Positions 6,538-13,679 of a DNA stretch of 39,467 nt are shown here, piece after piece. The position numbers and the translations under genes are program-made. Position 1 is the stretch's first letter, and every line of letters begins with the position of its first letter. Under the pieces are notes generated by a model that was given only the letters and a program-made list of their open reading frames with translations, searched no databases and was not told where the DNA came from. The DNA comes from an uncultured Lachnospiraceae bacterium (GTDB taxonomy: Bacteria > Bacillota > Clostridia > Lachnospirales > Lachnospiraceae). The stretch covers positions 1 to 39,467 of the forward strand of contig CANQRR010000032.1 of assembly GCA_947626285.1 (NCBI GenBank), written 5' to 3'.

Positions 6538-8775
6538 TTATATCTTCACCAGCTTCGCGAACGACGCGAACATTTTCTTCCGGCCGACGCGGTCGAACTC
6601 AACGGTGACCTCGTAATCCCTGCCACCCTCCACAATATCCTTCACAGTCCCGTCGCCAAACTTGACATGGCGCACGCGATCGCCGACTCCGTAATCCAGA
6701 CTCTGCGCCTTCTTCACCTGAAACTGCTGCGGCACAAACACCTTCGCCCGGAACGCCTCGCGCGCCTGCTGATACGCCGTCTGGTTCTGCGCTCTCGCCG
6801 GGCGATCCGACTGCTTCGATTCCCGGAAAGCCTCCTGCTTCACAAGCATCTCGTCCGGAATGTCCTCCACAAAACGCGACACCCTGCTGTAATGGGTCTC
6901 GCCGCGCACCATCCTCTGCCGCGCGCTCGTGAGCGTCAGCTCCCTCTTTGCCCGCGTGATTCCCACATAGCAAAGCCTGCGTTCCTCCTCGATATCCATC
7001 GGATCCTCGGAGGAAATGCTCATATAGCTCGGAAACAGGCCTTCCTCCATGCCGACCAGAAAGACGACCGGGAACTCCAGCCCCTTCGCGCTGTGCAGCG
7101 TCATCAGCACCACATGATCCGGATTCTCCTCCAGGTCGTCAATGTCCGCGACCAGCGCCACCTCCTCAAGAAACTGATCCAGCAGCGGCCGGTCGTTCTC
7201 CTCGTCCCCGCCGAATTCCTCGTCAAAGGCCGCAGCCTTATTCAGAAGCTCGTCGAGGTTGGCGATGCGCTCCTCCGCCTCCTCGGTGCCCTCGTTCTCC
7301 AATTCCTTCATATAACCGGTCGTCTCCAGGACGTCCTCGATCAGTTCCTTTATCGTATAGAACTCCGCCTTGCTGCGAAGCGTCTGAATCAGGTCCACAA
7401 AATCGCGCATCTTGAGTCCGGTCCGTCCGACGCCCGGAATCTTGTCCGCATCCTTCAGCACCTCATAAAAGCTCGTCCCGTGCTCGATCGCGTACTCCTG
7501 CGCACGGCTGACAGAGGCCAGGCCGATGCCGCGCTTCGGCACGTTGATGATCCTGCGCACCGCCAGATCGTCCTCCGCGTTCGCAATCGTCTTAAGGTAA
7601 GCCAGAATGTCCTTGATCTCTTTTCGCGCGTAGAAATTCACGCCACCCACGATCTTGTAGGGAATGTTCGCCAGCAAAAATTTTTCCTCGAACAGGCGCG
7701 ACTGGGCGTTCGTCCGGTACAGCACCGCGCAGTCCCCGTACTTCCACGCGCCGCCCCTGGTTCTGTCCGCGATCGTCCCGGCGACGTATTCCGCCTCCTC
7801 AAAACCGTTCATGAACTGCCGGAATCTGACTTTCTCCCCATCCGGATTCGCGGTCCAGAGCGTCTTGCTCTTGCGCCCCGTGTTATGCTTAATTACCTCG
7901 TTTGCCGTGTCCAGGATACTCTGCGTCGAGCGGTAATTCTGCTCCAGACGGATCACCTTCGCATCCGGAAAATACTGTTCAAAATTCAAAATATTGGCAA
8001 TGTTCGCGCCGCGGAACTTGTAGATCGACTGGTCGTCGTCGCCCACGACACAGAGGTTGCGGTATTTCGACGCAAGCAGGCTCACCAGCTTGAACTGCGC
8101 CATGTTCGTATCCTGGTACTCGTCGACCAGAATGAAACGGAAGCGCTCCTGATAGGACTCCAGCACCTCGGGCACCTTCTGGAACAGCTCCACCGTCTTG
8201 CAGATCAGATCATCGAAATCCAGCGCGTTGTTGCTCTTCAGCTGCGCCTGGTACTCGCGGTACACCTGCGCAACCTTCTGCATCCGAAAATCGCCCTGCG
8301 CCTTCCGCTCGTACTCATCCGGATTCGTCAGCTCATCCTTGGCCGCGGAGATCGCGCCCAGGAAAAAACGCTCCTTGAAGATCTTCGTATCCACCTGGAG
8401 ACGTTTGCAGACCTCCTTGATCACGGTCTTCTGATCGTCTGCGTCGTAGATCGTAAAATTCGTGCTGTACCCGATCTGGTCTATGTACCGCCGCAGAATA
8501 CGGACGCATGTGCTGTGGAATGTGGAGACCCACACGGTCCCGACGTCTCCGAGCATCTGCTCCACGCGCTCCCGCATCTCGCCCGCCGCCTTGTTCGTGA
8601 ACGTGATCGCCAGAATATTCCAGGGACTCACGCCCTCCTCCTCAATCAGTCGCGCGATCCGGTGTGTCAGCACCCTCGTCTTGCCGGAACCCGCTCCCGC
8701 CAGGATCAGAAGCGGCCCCTCAAAGTGTCGCACCGCCTCGCACTGCTGCGGATTCAAAGAATCGTATATGTTCAT
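6538..8775 (-). CDS. pcrA: ATP-dependent DNA helicase PcrA (UvrD/Rep family)
   Basis: Superfamily 1A 3'-5' helicase used in nucleotide excision repair, replication-fork restart and removal of RecA. All motifs are visible in order: Q motif LNPQQCEAV, Walker A GAGSGKTRVLTHR, motif Ia ITFTNKAAGEM, motif II LVDEYQDTN, motif III VGDDDQSIYKFRGA, motif IV QNYRSTQSILD, motif V TLHSAKGLEFPVVF and motif VI YVGITRAKREL. The C-terminus has the tudor-like GDRVRHVKFGDGTV segment that contacts RNA polymerase in PcrA. Length 745 residues is normal. It is preceded by a 76-residue gene with a 23-bp gap, probably co-transcribed from the promoter at 9126-9154. Acts in the cytoplasm on single-stranded DNA. Confidence 0.97.
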   Translation of the reverse strand: MNIYDSLNPQQCEAVRHFEGPLLILAGAGSGKTRVLTHRIARLIEEEGVSPWNILAITFTNKAAGEMRERVEQMLGDVGTVWVSTFHSTCVRILRRYIDQIGYSTNFTIYDADDQKTVIKEVCKRLQVDTKIFKERFFLGAISAAKDELTNPDEYERKAQGDFRMQKVAQVYREYQAQLKSNNALDFDDLICKTVELFQKVPEVLESYQERFRFILVDEYQDTNMAQFKLVSLLASKYRNLCVVGDDDQSIYKFRGANIANILNFEQYFPDAKVIRLEQNYRSTQSILDTANEVIKHNTGRKSKTLWTANPDGEKVRFRQFMNGFEEAEYVAGTIADRTRGGAWKYGDCAVLYRTNAQSRLFEEKFLLANIPYKIVGGVNFYARKEIKDILAYLKTIANAEDDLAVRRIINVPKRGIGLASVSRAQEYAIEHGTSFYEVLKDADKIPGVGRTGLKMRDFVDLIQTLRSKAEFYTIKELIEDVLETTGYMKELENEGTEEAEERIANLDELLNKAAAFDEEFGGDEENDRPLLDQFLEEVALVADIDDLEENPDHVVLMTLHSAKGLEFPVVFLVGMEEGLFPSYMSISSEDPMDIEEERRLCYVGITRAKRELTLTSARQRMVRGETHYSRVSRFVEDIPDEMLVKQEAFRESKQSDRPARAQNQTAYQQAREAFRAKVFVPQQFQVKKAQSLDYGVGDRVRHVKFGDGTVKDIVEGGRDYEVTVEFDRVGRKKMFASFAKLVKI

Positions 8776-8798
8776 GATCGTTCACCCTTGTCTGTTTT

Positions 8799-9029
8799 TT
8801 ATTCGTCAAATTCCGCGACCACCGTGTAGCCGCTCTCATCCGTGCGCACCTCGACGACCACGCCCTCCCGCGTGGTCAGCCGCTCCCGGTTCTCATAGTT
8901 CGCGGACATGGCGACCGCCGGCTCGATCGTGTAATACCAGCTGAAGGGCAGCACGCCCTCCGAGACCGTGATCTTGTCGCCGGGCTTCACCAGCCCCTCC
9001 CGCTCCATCTTGAATTCCATTCTGCGCAT
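8799..9029 (-). CDS. Small conserved-type protein upstream of pcrA, unknown function
   Basis: A 76-residue soluble protein, beta-rich and acidic, with no known motif that I recognise. The sequence alternates charged and hydrophobic residues (VKPGDKITVSEGVLP, GVVVEVRTDESGYTVVAEFD), suggesting a small beta-barrel. The stop lies 23 bp before pcrA, so the two genes form an operon. A start a few codons in (MEFKMERE) is also possible. Reality is supported by the promoter at 9126-9154 and the tight spacing, not by homology. Confidence 0.65.
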   Translation of the reverse strand: MRRMEFKMEREGLVKPGDKITVSEGVLPFSWYYTIEPAVAMSANYENRERLTTREGVVVEVRTDESGYTVVAEFDE

Positions 9030-9125
9030 CGTATCGCTTCCTCGACTTCCGGCGATTTTTCGTCCGCTCTTTTGCCCGGCCTGTCTTTGAAACTGGTTCG
9101 TGCAGGCAGGGCAGATCTGTTTTCT

Positions 9126-9154
9126 ATTCTACCCGATACCCATTTCACTTGCAA
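9126..9154 (-). promoter_or_regulatory. Promoter of the 76-aa gene and pcrA
   Basis: On the minus strand TTGCAA, a 17-bp spacer and TAGAAT give a good sigma-A promoter about 100 bp upstream of the start at 9029. It diverges from the DUF1836 promoter next to it. Confidence 0.6.
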
Positions 9155-9174
9155 GCACATTTGTGTATTTCCTC

Positions 9175-9203
9175 TTGCTATCTTCGCTCAAAAACCTTAT
9201 AAT
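9175..9203 (+). promoter_or_regulatory. Promoter of the DUF1836 gene
   Basis: TTGCTA (9175-9180), a 17-bp spacer and TATAAT (9198-9203) lie 80 bp upstream of the DUF1836 start. Confidence 0.6.
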
Positions 9204-9214
9204 TAGTATATCTG

Positions 9215-9229
9215 TAGTTAATATAACTA
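9215..9229. promoter_or_regulatory. TAGTTA-ATA-TAACTA palindrome, candidate operator
   Basis: Perfect 6-3-6 inverted repeat 11 bp downstream of the -10 box, so at or just after the expected transcription start. DUF1836 proteins are predicted DNA-binding regulators, so autoregulation is a reasonable inference. Confidence 0.4.
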
Positions 9230-9283
9230 TAATATGAGTTTGAGATCTTTTCACATATTTCGATAATATAAGGGGACTTCCTC

Positions 9284-9886
9284 ATGAACCAGAAATACAC
9301 GAAACTGCTCGGCGATGTTCTCAAAGAGATGGCAAACACCGATCAGATCCGTCTCTCCGACATCCCGAATATCGATCTGTACATGGATCAGGTGACGCAT
9401 TTCATGGAGGATCACCTGCAGGGCTCCAGGCGCTATGAGGACGACAAGATCCTCACAAAGACCATGATCAACAACTATGCAAAGAACAAGCTCCTGCCGC
9501 CCCCGGAGAAGAAGCGCTACTCCAGGGAACACATGCTGGTGTTGATCTTTATCTATTACCTGAAGGGATTTTTGCCGCTCAACGACATCCAGGCGATCCT
9601 GAAGCCGGTGACAGACCGCTTTTTCAACGCGGACCAGAAGTTCAACATACAGAACATCTACGAAGAGATCTACAATATAGAAAAAGAGCAAATCGGGGAA
9701 ACCATCCGCAGCGTGATGGACAGTTACCACGAAGCGTCGCACTCCTTTGACAATGTCCCCGCAGAGGACCGCGAGTTCCTGCAGCTTTTCTGTTTTATCT
9801 GTCTGCTGAGTCTGGATATCTACCTGAAAAAAGAAGTGATCGAGAAGATCGTCGACTTCATGAACACAGGAGACGACACAAAATAA
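9284..9886 (+). CDS. DUF1836 family protein, predicted regulator
   Basis: A 200-residue protein of the DUF1836 family, widespread in Firmicutes and thought to carry an HTH fold. The recognisable core runs from about residue 17 to 110: DQIRLSDIPNIDLYMDQVTHF, then MINNYAKNKLLPPPEKKRYSR and HMLVLIFIYYLKGFLPLNDI (the MerR-like order of helices described for this family). The remaining C-terminal half is helical, with a hydrophobic stretch FCFICLLSLDIYLKKE. The ribosome-binding site is AAGGGG. It has its own promoter, a palindrome near the start point and a strong terminator, and converges on the YerC-like gene. Molecular function is not established. Confidence 0.85.
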   Translation: MNQKYTKLLGDVLKEMANTDQIRLSDIPNIDLYMDQVTHFMEDHLQGSRRYEDDKILTKTMINNYAKNKLLPPPEKKRYSREHMLVLIFIYYLKGFLPLNDIQAILKPVTDRFFNADQKFNIQNIYEEIYNIEKEQIGETIRSVMDSYHEASHSFDNVPAEDREFLQLFCFICLLSLDIYLKKEVIEKIVDFMNTGDDTK

Positions 9887-9929
9887 CTCGTTCGGTACCC
9901 TCCCCGGGGCGCCAAACGAGTTTTTTATT
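9885..9929. terminator. Strong intrinsic terminator shared by convergent genes
   Basis: AACTCGTT (9885-9892) pairs with AACGAGTT (9915-9922), with a GG/CC extension inside and a GC-rich loop. The T-run TTTTTTATTT follows on the plus strand. The left arm overlaps the DUF1836 stop codon. It probably terminates the plus-strand gene and weakly the YerC-like gene. Confidence 0.85.
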
Positions 9930-9935
9930 TCTGTC

Positions 9936-10238
9936 TTACTGCTTTTCCTGCCTGTCACTGAGCCGCGAGAACACCATGTCATATCCGTCGTTCCCATAGT
10001 TCAGCGAGCGGTTCACGCGGCTGATCGTCGCCGTCGACGCGCCAGTCTTTTCCGCGATCTCCAGATACGTGCGCTTCTCCTGCAGCATGCGCGCCACCTC
10101 ATAGCGCTGTGAAAGCGAAAGCAATTCGTTTACCGTACACACATCCTCAAAAAACAGATAGCACTCTTCCTTGTCTTTCAGACACAAAATAGCCTCAAAC
10201 AACGCGTCTACCGCCTCTGTCCTGACTTTCTTACTCAT
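9936..10238 (-). CDS. YerC/YecD family TrpR-related regulator
   Basis: A 100-residue all-helical DNA-binding protein related to the Trp repressor (TrpR/YerC/YecD family). The family helix-turn-helix is visible in LSLSQRYEVARMLQEKRTYL followed by EIAEKTGASTATISRVNRSL, and the end GNDGYDMVF is typical. The open frame extends upstream to 10292, but the start at 10238 is preceded by GGAGAGGAC and gives MSKKVRTEAVDALFEAIL, the usual N-terminus. The B. subtilis relative is also small and of uncertain target. The promoter at 10283-10311 carries a palindrome, suggesting autoregulation. Confidence 0.88.
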   Translation of the reverse strand: MSKKVRTEAVDALFEAILCLKDKEECYLFFEDVCTVNELLSLSQRYEVARMLQEKRTYLEIAEKTGASTATISRVNRSLNYGNDGYDMVFSRLSDRQEKQ

Positions 10239-10282
10239 AATCCGTCCTCTCCCTGTACCTCCATGAGTATATTTCTGGCTAT

Positions 10283-10311
10283 ATTGTAGCACTATACTTT
10301 AATGCTGTAAA
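10283..10311 (-). promoter_or_regulatory. Promoter of the YerC-like gene
   Basis: Minus strand: TTTACA, 17-bp spacer, TACAAT, 45 bp upstream of the chosen start at 10238. Confidence 0.6.
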
Positions 10312-10315
10312 GTAT
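10294..10315. promoter_or_regulatory. ATACTTTA-N6-TAAAGTAT palindrome over the -35 box
   Basis: Eight-base perfect arms (10294-10301 and 10308-10315) span the -35 element and spacer of the YerC-like promoter. A dimeric TrpR-type protein could bind such a site; autoregulation is inferred. Confidence 0.45.
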
Positions 10316-10349
10316 TTTCGTAATTTTAACCCCTCTTCTGCACCCTGCT

Positions 10350-10378
10350 TTCACATGTCTTTCCCACCCACATATATT
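10350..10378 (+). promoter_or_regulatory. Possible promoter of the orphan binding-protein gene
   Basis: TTCACA (10350-10355), 17-bp spacer, TATATT (10373-10378), 30 bp before the start at 10408. Moderate match only. Confidence 0.35.
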
Positions 10379-10407
10379 ACGGTAGCTGAGAAAAAAGGAG
10401 AGACATC

Positions 10408-11409
10408 ATGAGAAAAAGAATTCTGTCATTTATGCTTGCGTCGGCGATGATCCTGGGCGCGACGCCCTGCGCTGCCGGCGCGGAAGAAGCGGTAAAAGTC
10501 ACCTTGAATGAGGTAGCGCACTCAATCTTTTACGCGCCGCAGTATGCGGCGATTGAGCTGGGCTATTTCGAGGAGGAAGACATCGACCTCACACTCGTCA
10601 CGGGCTTCGGCGCGGACAAGACGATGACCGCGCTGCTTTCCGGGGAGGCTGACATCGGCTTTATGGGATCGGAGGCGTCGATCTACACGTACAGCGGCGG
10701 CGCGGCGGACGCTCCGGTCAACTTTGCGCAGCTTACACAGCGCGCCGGAAATTTCCTCGTCGCGCGCGAGGAGCTGCCGGACTTCAGCTGGGAGGACTTA
10801 AAGGGCCGGGATGTACTCGGCGGCCGGAAAGGCGGCATGCCGGAGATGGTGTTTGAGTATATCCTGAAGCAGAACGGCATCGATCCGGAGAAGGATGTGA
10901 ACATCGATCAGTCCATCGACTTCGGCTCGACCGCGGCGGCGTTCTCCGGCGGGCAGGGGGAATTCACTGTCGAGTTCGAGCCGGGCGCGACCACGCTGGA
11001 ACGGGAGGGCGTCGGCTATGTCGTGGCATCCCTCGGAACGGATTCCGGCTACGTGCCGTACACGGCGTACTGCGCCAAATCCGGCTATCTCGAGGAGCAC
11101 CCGGAGGTGATTCAGGCGTTCACGAACGCGCTCCAGAAGGGCATGGACTACGTGAACAGCCACACTCCGGATGAGATTGCGGAGACGATCGCGCCGCAGT
11201 TCGCGGAGACGGACCTCGACACGCTCACGGCAATCGTGACACGCTACTATGAGCAGGACACCTGGAAAGAAGATCTGATCTTTGAAAAAGAGAGTTTCGA
11301 ACTGCTGCAGGATATCCTGGAAAGCGCAGGCGAGCTTGAGACACGCGTCCCGTATGAAGACCTGGTGACAACCGAGTTTGCTGAGGCGGCGGCAGAAGAA
11401 CAGAATTAA
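10408..11409 (+). CDS. ABC transporter substrate-binding protein (NMT1/SsuA/ThiY-like)
   Basis: Exported solute-binding protein of the NMT1/SsuA family, which captures sulfonates, nitrate, thiamine precursors or similar small molecules. A signal peptide covers residues 1-25 (MRKRILSFMLASAMILG, ending AAGA before EEAVK). The cysteine context (ATPC) is a poor lipobox, so lipid anchoring is doubtful. Family features are VAHSIFYAPQYAAIELGYFEE, the LLSGEADIGFMGSEA motif, and the hinge region GRKGGMPEMVFEYIL. GGAGAG sits just upstream of the ATG. A terminator follows directly and no permease or ATPase gene adjoins it, so it is an orphan relying on a transporter encoded elsewhere. Substrate not predictable. 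Confidence 0.85.
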   Translation: MRKRILSFMLASAMILGATPCAAGAEEAVKVTLNEVAHSIFYAPQYAAIELGYFEEEDIDLTLVTGFGADKTMTALLSGEADIGFMGSEASIYTYSGGAADAPVNFAQLTQRAGNFLVAREELPDFSWEDLKGRDVLGGRKGGMPEMVFEYILKQNGIDPEKDVNIDQSIDFGSTAAAFSGGQGEFTVEFEPGATTLEREGVGYVVASLGTDSGYVPYTAYCAKSGYLEEHPEVIQAFTNALQKGMDYVNSHTPDEIAETIAPQFAETDLDTLTAIVTRYYEQDTWKEDLIFEKESFELLQDILESAGELETRVPYEDLVTTEFAEAAAEEQN

Positions 11410-11423
11410 GAAAAGGCTGAGAA

Positions 11424-11470
11424 AAAAGGGACTACGGCAAAACAGCGCAGTCCCTTTTGATATTTTTTAC
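11424..11470 (+). terminator. Intrinsic terminator of the binding-protein gene
   Basis: AAAAGGGACT (11424-11433) and AGTCCCTTTT (11449-11458) form a perfect 10-bp stem followed by GATATTTTTTA. Confidence 0.8.
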
Positions 11471-11568
11471 CCACGCCGGAAAATCATGAAATGAGATCCG
11501 TCCTCCCTGCTTCAACAGGATCAGGAAGGAAACTTTCTGATCGGATTTTCCCCATCAGCCTGTCCTAC

Positions 11569-11892
11569 TCAGAACACCAGCTGCACCAGCACCATGTAAA
11601 AGACCGTACCGGCCAGAATCGACAGCAGTGTGTTGTGCTTCCACTTGTGCAGCAACGCGGTCGCCGTCACGGCCAGCGCCTCCGGGATCGCGTGCGTGCT
11701 TCCCGTGATGGAAATGTCCTTCAGGCAGTAGACGACCAGCATGCCCATGATCGCGTACGGCAGGACTTCGCCCAGATAGAGCACCGTTTTCGGCGTGCCC
11801 TTGTGGAACACGAGGAACGGCAGAAAGCGGATCAGCGCCGTCACCCCGGCGATCACCGCAATCAGTAACAAAGAATGTACCGGTTCGATCAT
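11569..11892 (-). CDS. azlD: AzlD family branched-chain amino-acid exporter subunit
   Basis: Small (107 residues) integral membrane protein with four predicted helices, the partner subunit of AzlC in branched-chain amino-acid export. Characteristic features are ALIRFLPFLVF near the start and LPYAIMGMLVVYCLKDIS in the middle, followed by a hydrophobic C-terminal helix rich in Leu/Val. Its start overlaps the azlC stop by four bases, indicating translational coupling and a stable one-to-one complex. Length and arrangement are standard for the pair. Confidence 0.9.
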   Translation of the reverse strand: MIEPVHSLLLIAVIAGVTALIRFLPFLVFHKGTPKTVLYLGEVLPYAIMGMLVVYCLKDISITGSTHAIPEALAVTATALLHKWKHNTLLSILAGTVFYMVLVQLVF

Positions 11893-12752
11893 CGCTCATT
11901 CCCTCCTTTGCCTGTCTCATTTTTATCGCCAGAATTCCCCGCTTCATGTCCAGACCGCCAAGTGTCGTCCGGACTGCGCGTCTCCTGCGCATGCGCATCT
12001 GCCGCAACGGCTTCATTTACAGGATTCAGTTTGCCCTGGAAGAGGAACATCGCCGCCAGGATCCCGATCATCGACGGGATCAGGAAGCTCTCCGTGCCGA
12101 ACAGCAGCCGGCAGACGACGGTAATCACGACGCCCGCGACTGCAGGAAGATGCTGCTTTGTCTTCTCCCACTGCTCTACGAAGATCACGACAAACAGCGC
12201 CGTCATCGCGAAGTCGATTCCCGCCGAATTAAACGACAGCGCAGCTCCCGCCGCGGCCCCGAGAATGCTCCCTGTGATCCAGTAACACTGGTTCATCAGC
12301 GAGAGGAAAAAGTAATAATTTTTCCGGTCGACATTCTCCGGCAGCTCCGGCGAGCACACGAGCGAAAAGGTCTCGTCCGTGAGCGCAAAGATCAAATATG
12401 GCTTCCGCCAGCCGGTATCGCTGTATTTTTCCAGCATCGTCAGCCCGTAAAACAAATGCCGGATGTTCACGAGCACCGTCATCAGCGCCGCCGCGATCAG
12501 CGTCGCGCCGCCCGAGAGCAGATCCACCGCCACGTACTGCATCGATCCCGCGAAGATCGTCACGCTCATCAGCGCTGCCCACAGCCAGTTGTAGCCCTTT
12601 GCCTGCAGCAGCACGCCAAAGCCCGTGCCGAGCACGAGATACCCGGCCATGACCGGGAGGCTGGCGACGAACGCGTACCTTACGGTGCTGCGAAGATTGC
12701 CGGAACCGGAGGCCGCCGCCCCGTTTGATTTCACTGAGTTATTTTTTCCCAT
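11889..12752 (-). CDS. azlC: AzlC family branched-chain amino-acid exporter subunit
   Basis: Main subunit of the AzlCD exporter (LIV-E family), implicated in export of valine, leucine, isoleucine and their analogues. About seven membrane helices; family motifs are FGVLLQAKGYNWLWAALMS, the FAGSMQYVAVDLLSGG segment, and NIRHLFYGLTM followed by FALTDETFSLV. At 287 residues it is longer than the usual 230-240: a hydrophilic tail after the last helix (about residues 245-287) is rich in Asp, Gly and Asn. The gene is 22 bp downstream of an acetyltransferase gene and overlaps azlD, giving a three-gene operon. No T-box or leucine leader was recognised upstream. Confidence 0.92.
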   Translation of the reverse strand: MGKNNSVKSNGAAASGSGNLRSTVRYAFVASLPVMAGYLVLGTGFGVLLQAKGYNWLWAALMSVTIFAGSMQYVAVDLLSGGATLIAAALMTVLVNIRHLFYGLTMLEKYSDTGWRKPYLIFALTDETFSLVCSPELPENVDRKNYYFFLSLMNQCYWITGSILGAAAGAALSFNSAGIDFAMTALFVVIFVEQWEKTKQHLPAVAGVVITVVCRLLFGTESFLIPSMIGILAAMFLFQGKLNPVNEAVAADAHAQETRSPDDTWRSGHEAGNSGDKNETGKGGNER

Positions 12753-12774
12753 ACTCTATGTACCTTCTGTTTTT

Positions 12775-13233
12775 TCAGCGCAGTTTCTTCTGCATCAGCT
12801 CATACACCAGCACTTTTCCGTTCTCCACCGGCGTGATGCAGTGCCGGATCGTCTTATAGCCTCTCTTCTCGTGGAAGATGCAGCCGGGAAGGGACGTCTC
12901 GATCACCGCGTCCTTGAAAAGCTCCGCCGCCTTGTCCTCCATAAACTGCATGATCGCCGTGCCGTACCCTTTGTTCTGGCAGTTCGGCAACACGTACCCC
13001 CTCTTCAGATGGCGGCGCGCCACCGTGCCGGTCCCCACAAATTTTCCCTCATCGCACAACAGATAAGTATATCCCTTCCGGATATCCTCCAGAATGTGCT
13101 CCATGTCGTGCTGCTCCAGGAAGAACTTCACGACCTCCTCTGTGTAGTATGCCGGATAGATCTCGCGGATCGTCGTCTCCACGATGTGCAGCACCTCCGG
13201 CGCGTGCTTCTCCTCTGCCTGTATAAATTCCAT
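12775..13233 (-). CDS. GNAT family N-acetyltransferase, first gene of azlCD operon
   Basis: A 152-residue acetyltransferase with a complete GNAT core: YTYLLCDEGKFVGTGTVARR (beta4), the acetyl-CoA loop LPNCQNKGYGTAIMQFME (Q-N-K-G-Y-G-T) and the C-terminal LPGCIFHEKRGYKTI segment. The frame stays open to 13359, but the ATG at 13233 has AAGGAG six bases upstream and gives the usual N-terminus MEFIQAEEKHAPEV. The first gene of an operon with azlC and azlD, so a role in amino-acid or peptide modification is a guess from context only. The approximately 125-nt leader is structured. Confidence 0.87.
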   Translation of the reverse strand: MEFIQAEEKHAPEVLHIVETTIREIYPAYYTEEVVKFFLEQHDMEHILEDIRKGYTYLLCDEGKFVGTGTVARRHLKRGYVLPNCQNKGYGTAIMQFMEDKAAELFKDAVIETSLPGCIFHEKRGYKTIRHCITPVENGKVLVYELMQKKLR

Positions 13234-13252
13234 GGCTGTCTCCTTTTTCTTG

Positions 13253-13357
13253 AATCCGTCTCCCATGCCCCTGCAATCCTGAGGGCGGATTTTCCCTGCT
13301 CGCTGCGCGACCCGCGTGCTGCGGCAGCAGCAAATTTTTCCTCTCGCGGGTCTGCGC
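13253..13357 (-). other. Structured leader upstream of the GNAT-azlCD operon
   Basis: Two stems lie between the preceding terminator and the GNAT start. GCGCGACCCGCG (13305-13316) pairs with CGCGGGTCTGCGC (13345-13357), one base bulged, enclosing TGCTGC/GCAGCA. AATCCG (13253-13258) pairs with CGGATT (13286-13291). I do not recognise a known riboswitch class. Confidence 0.3.
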
Positions 13358-13359
13358 AT

Positions 13360-13395
13360 AAAAAAGGACGACTCGTTGCGGAGCGTCCCTTTTTT
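13360..13395 (-). terminator. Intrinsic terminator of the murB-rapZ-whiA-HPr cluster
   Basis: AAAAAAGGACG (13360-13370) pairs with CGTCCCTTTTTT (13384-13395), with one bulged base and an inner CTC/GAG extension. On the minus strand the stem ends in TTTTTTATG. It lies 25 bp beyond the HPr-like gene stop. Confidence 0.8.
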
Positions 13396-13419
13396 CTCTG
13401 TATTCCTCTGTAGCTCTGT

Positions 13420-13677
13420 TCAGTGCAAGGTGCTCAGATACTCCTCTATATTATGAACAGCTTCCGTCTCGTCTGCCCCGTTGGCAGTCACAACGATCTT
13501 TTCGCCGGCGGTAAGCCCGAGGGTCATCATGCCCATGATACTCTTCGCATTGACTGTCTTGCCCTCGCTCTCCAGATGGATCTCACTCTGGTACTGGCTT
13601 GCCACCTGCACCAGAAGCGCTACCGGCCTGGCTTCCAAATCGCTGGGAAGCTGAATCGTGATCTCTTTTTTTGTCAT
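13420..13677 (-). CDS. HPr-like (Crh-type) protein with Glu at the His15 position
   Basis: An 85-residue protein with the HPr fold. From the start at 13677 (GGAGG nine bases upstream, better placed than the ATG six bases earlier) the active-site region reads SDLEARPVALLV. The phosphorylatable histidine of HPr (GLHARPA, His15) is replaced by Glu15, so it cannot act as a PTS phosphocarrier. The regulatory serine is kept exactly at Ser46 in NAKSIMGMM. This is the pattern of Crh, the catabolite-repression HPr paralogue of Bacillus, which has Gln15. The neighbourhood rapZ-whiA-crh is the Bacillus yvcJ-yvcK-yvcL-crh order without yvcK. A role as CcpA co-regulator after HPr-kinase phosphorylation of Ser46 is inferred. 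Confidence 0.88.
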   Translation of the reverse strand: MTKKEITIQLPSDLEARPVALLVQVASQYQSEIHLESEGKTVNAKSIMGMMTLGLTAGEKIVVTANGADETEAVHNIEEYLSTLH

Positions 13678-13679
13678 AA

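Noticed and set aside
6667-8829. 720-codon plus-strand open frame
   Set aside because: Exactly antisense to pcrA, with basic, Leu/Arg-rich composition and no family features. It arises from high-GC codon bias on the opposite strand.
11461-11568. Possible terminator or leader between the orphan SBP gene and azlD
   Set aside because: GGAAAATC/GATTTTCC and GATCAG/CTGATC can pair, but no T-run follows on the minus strand and the loop is large.
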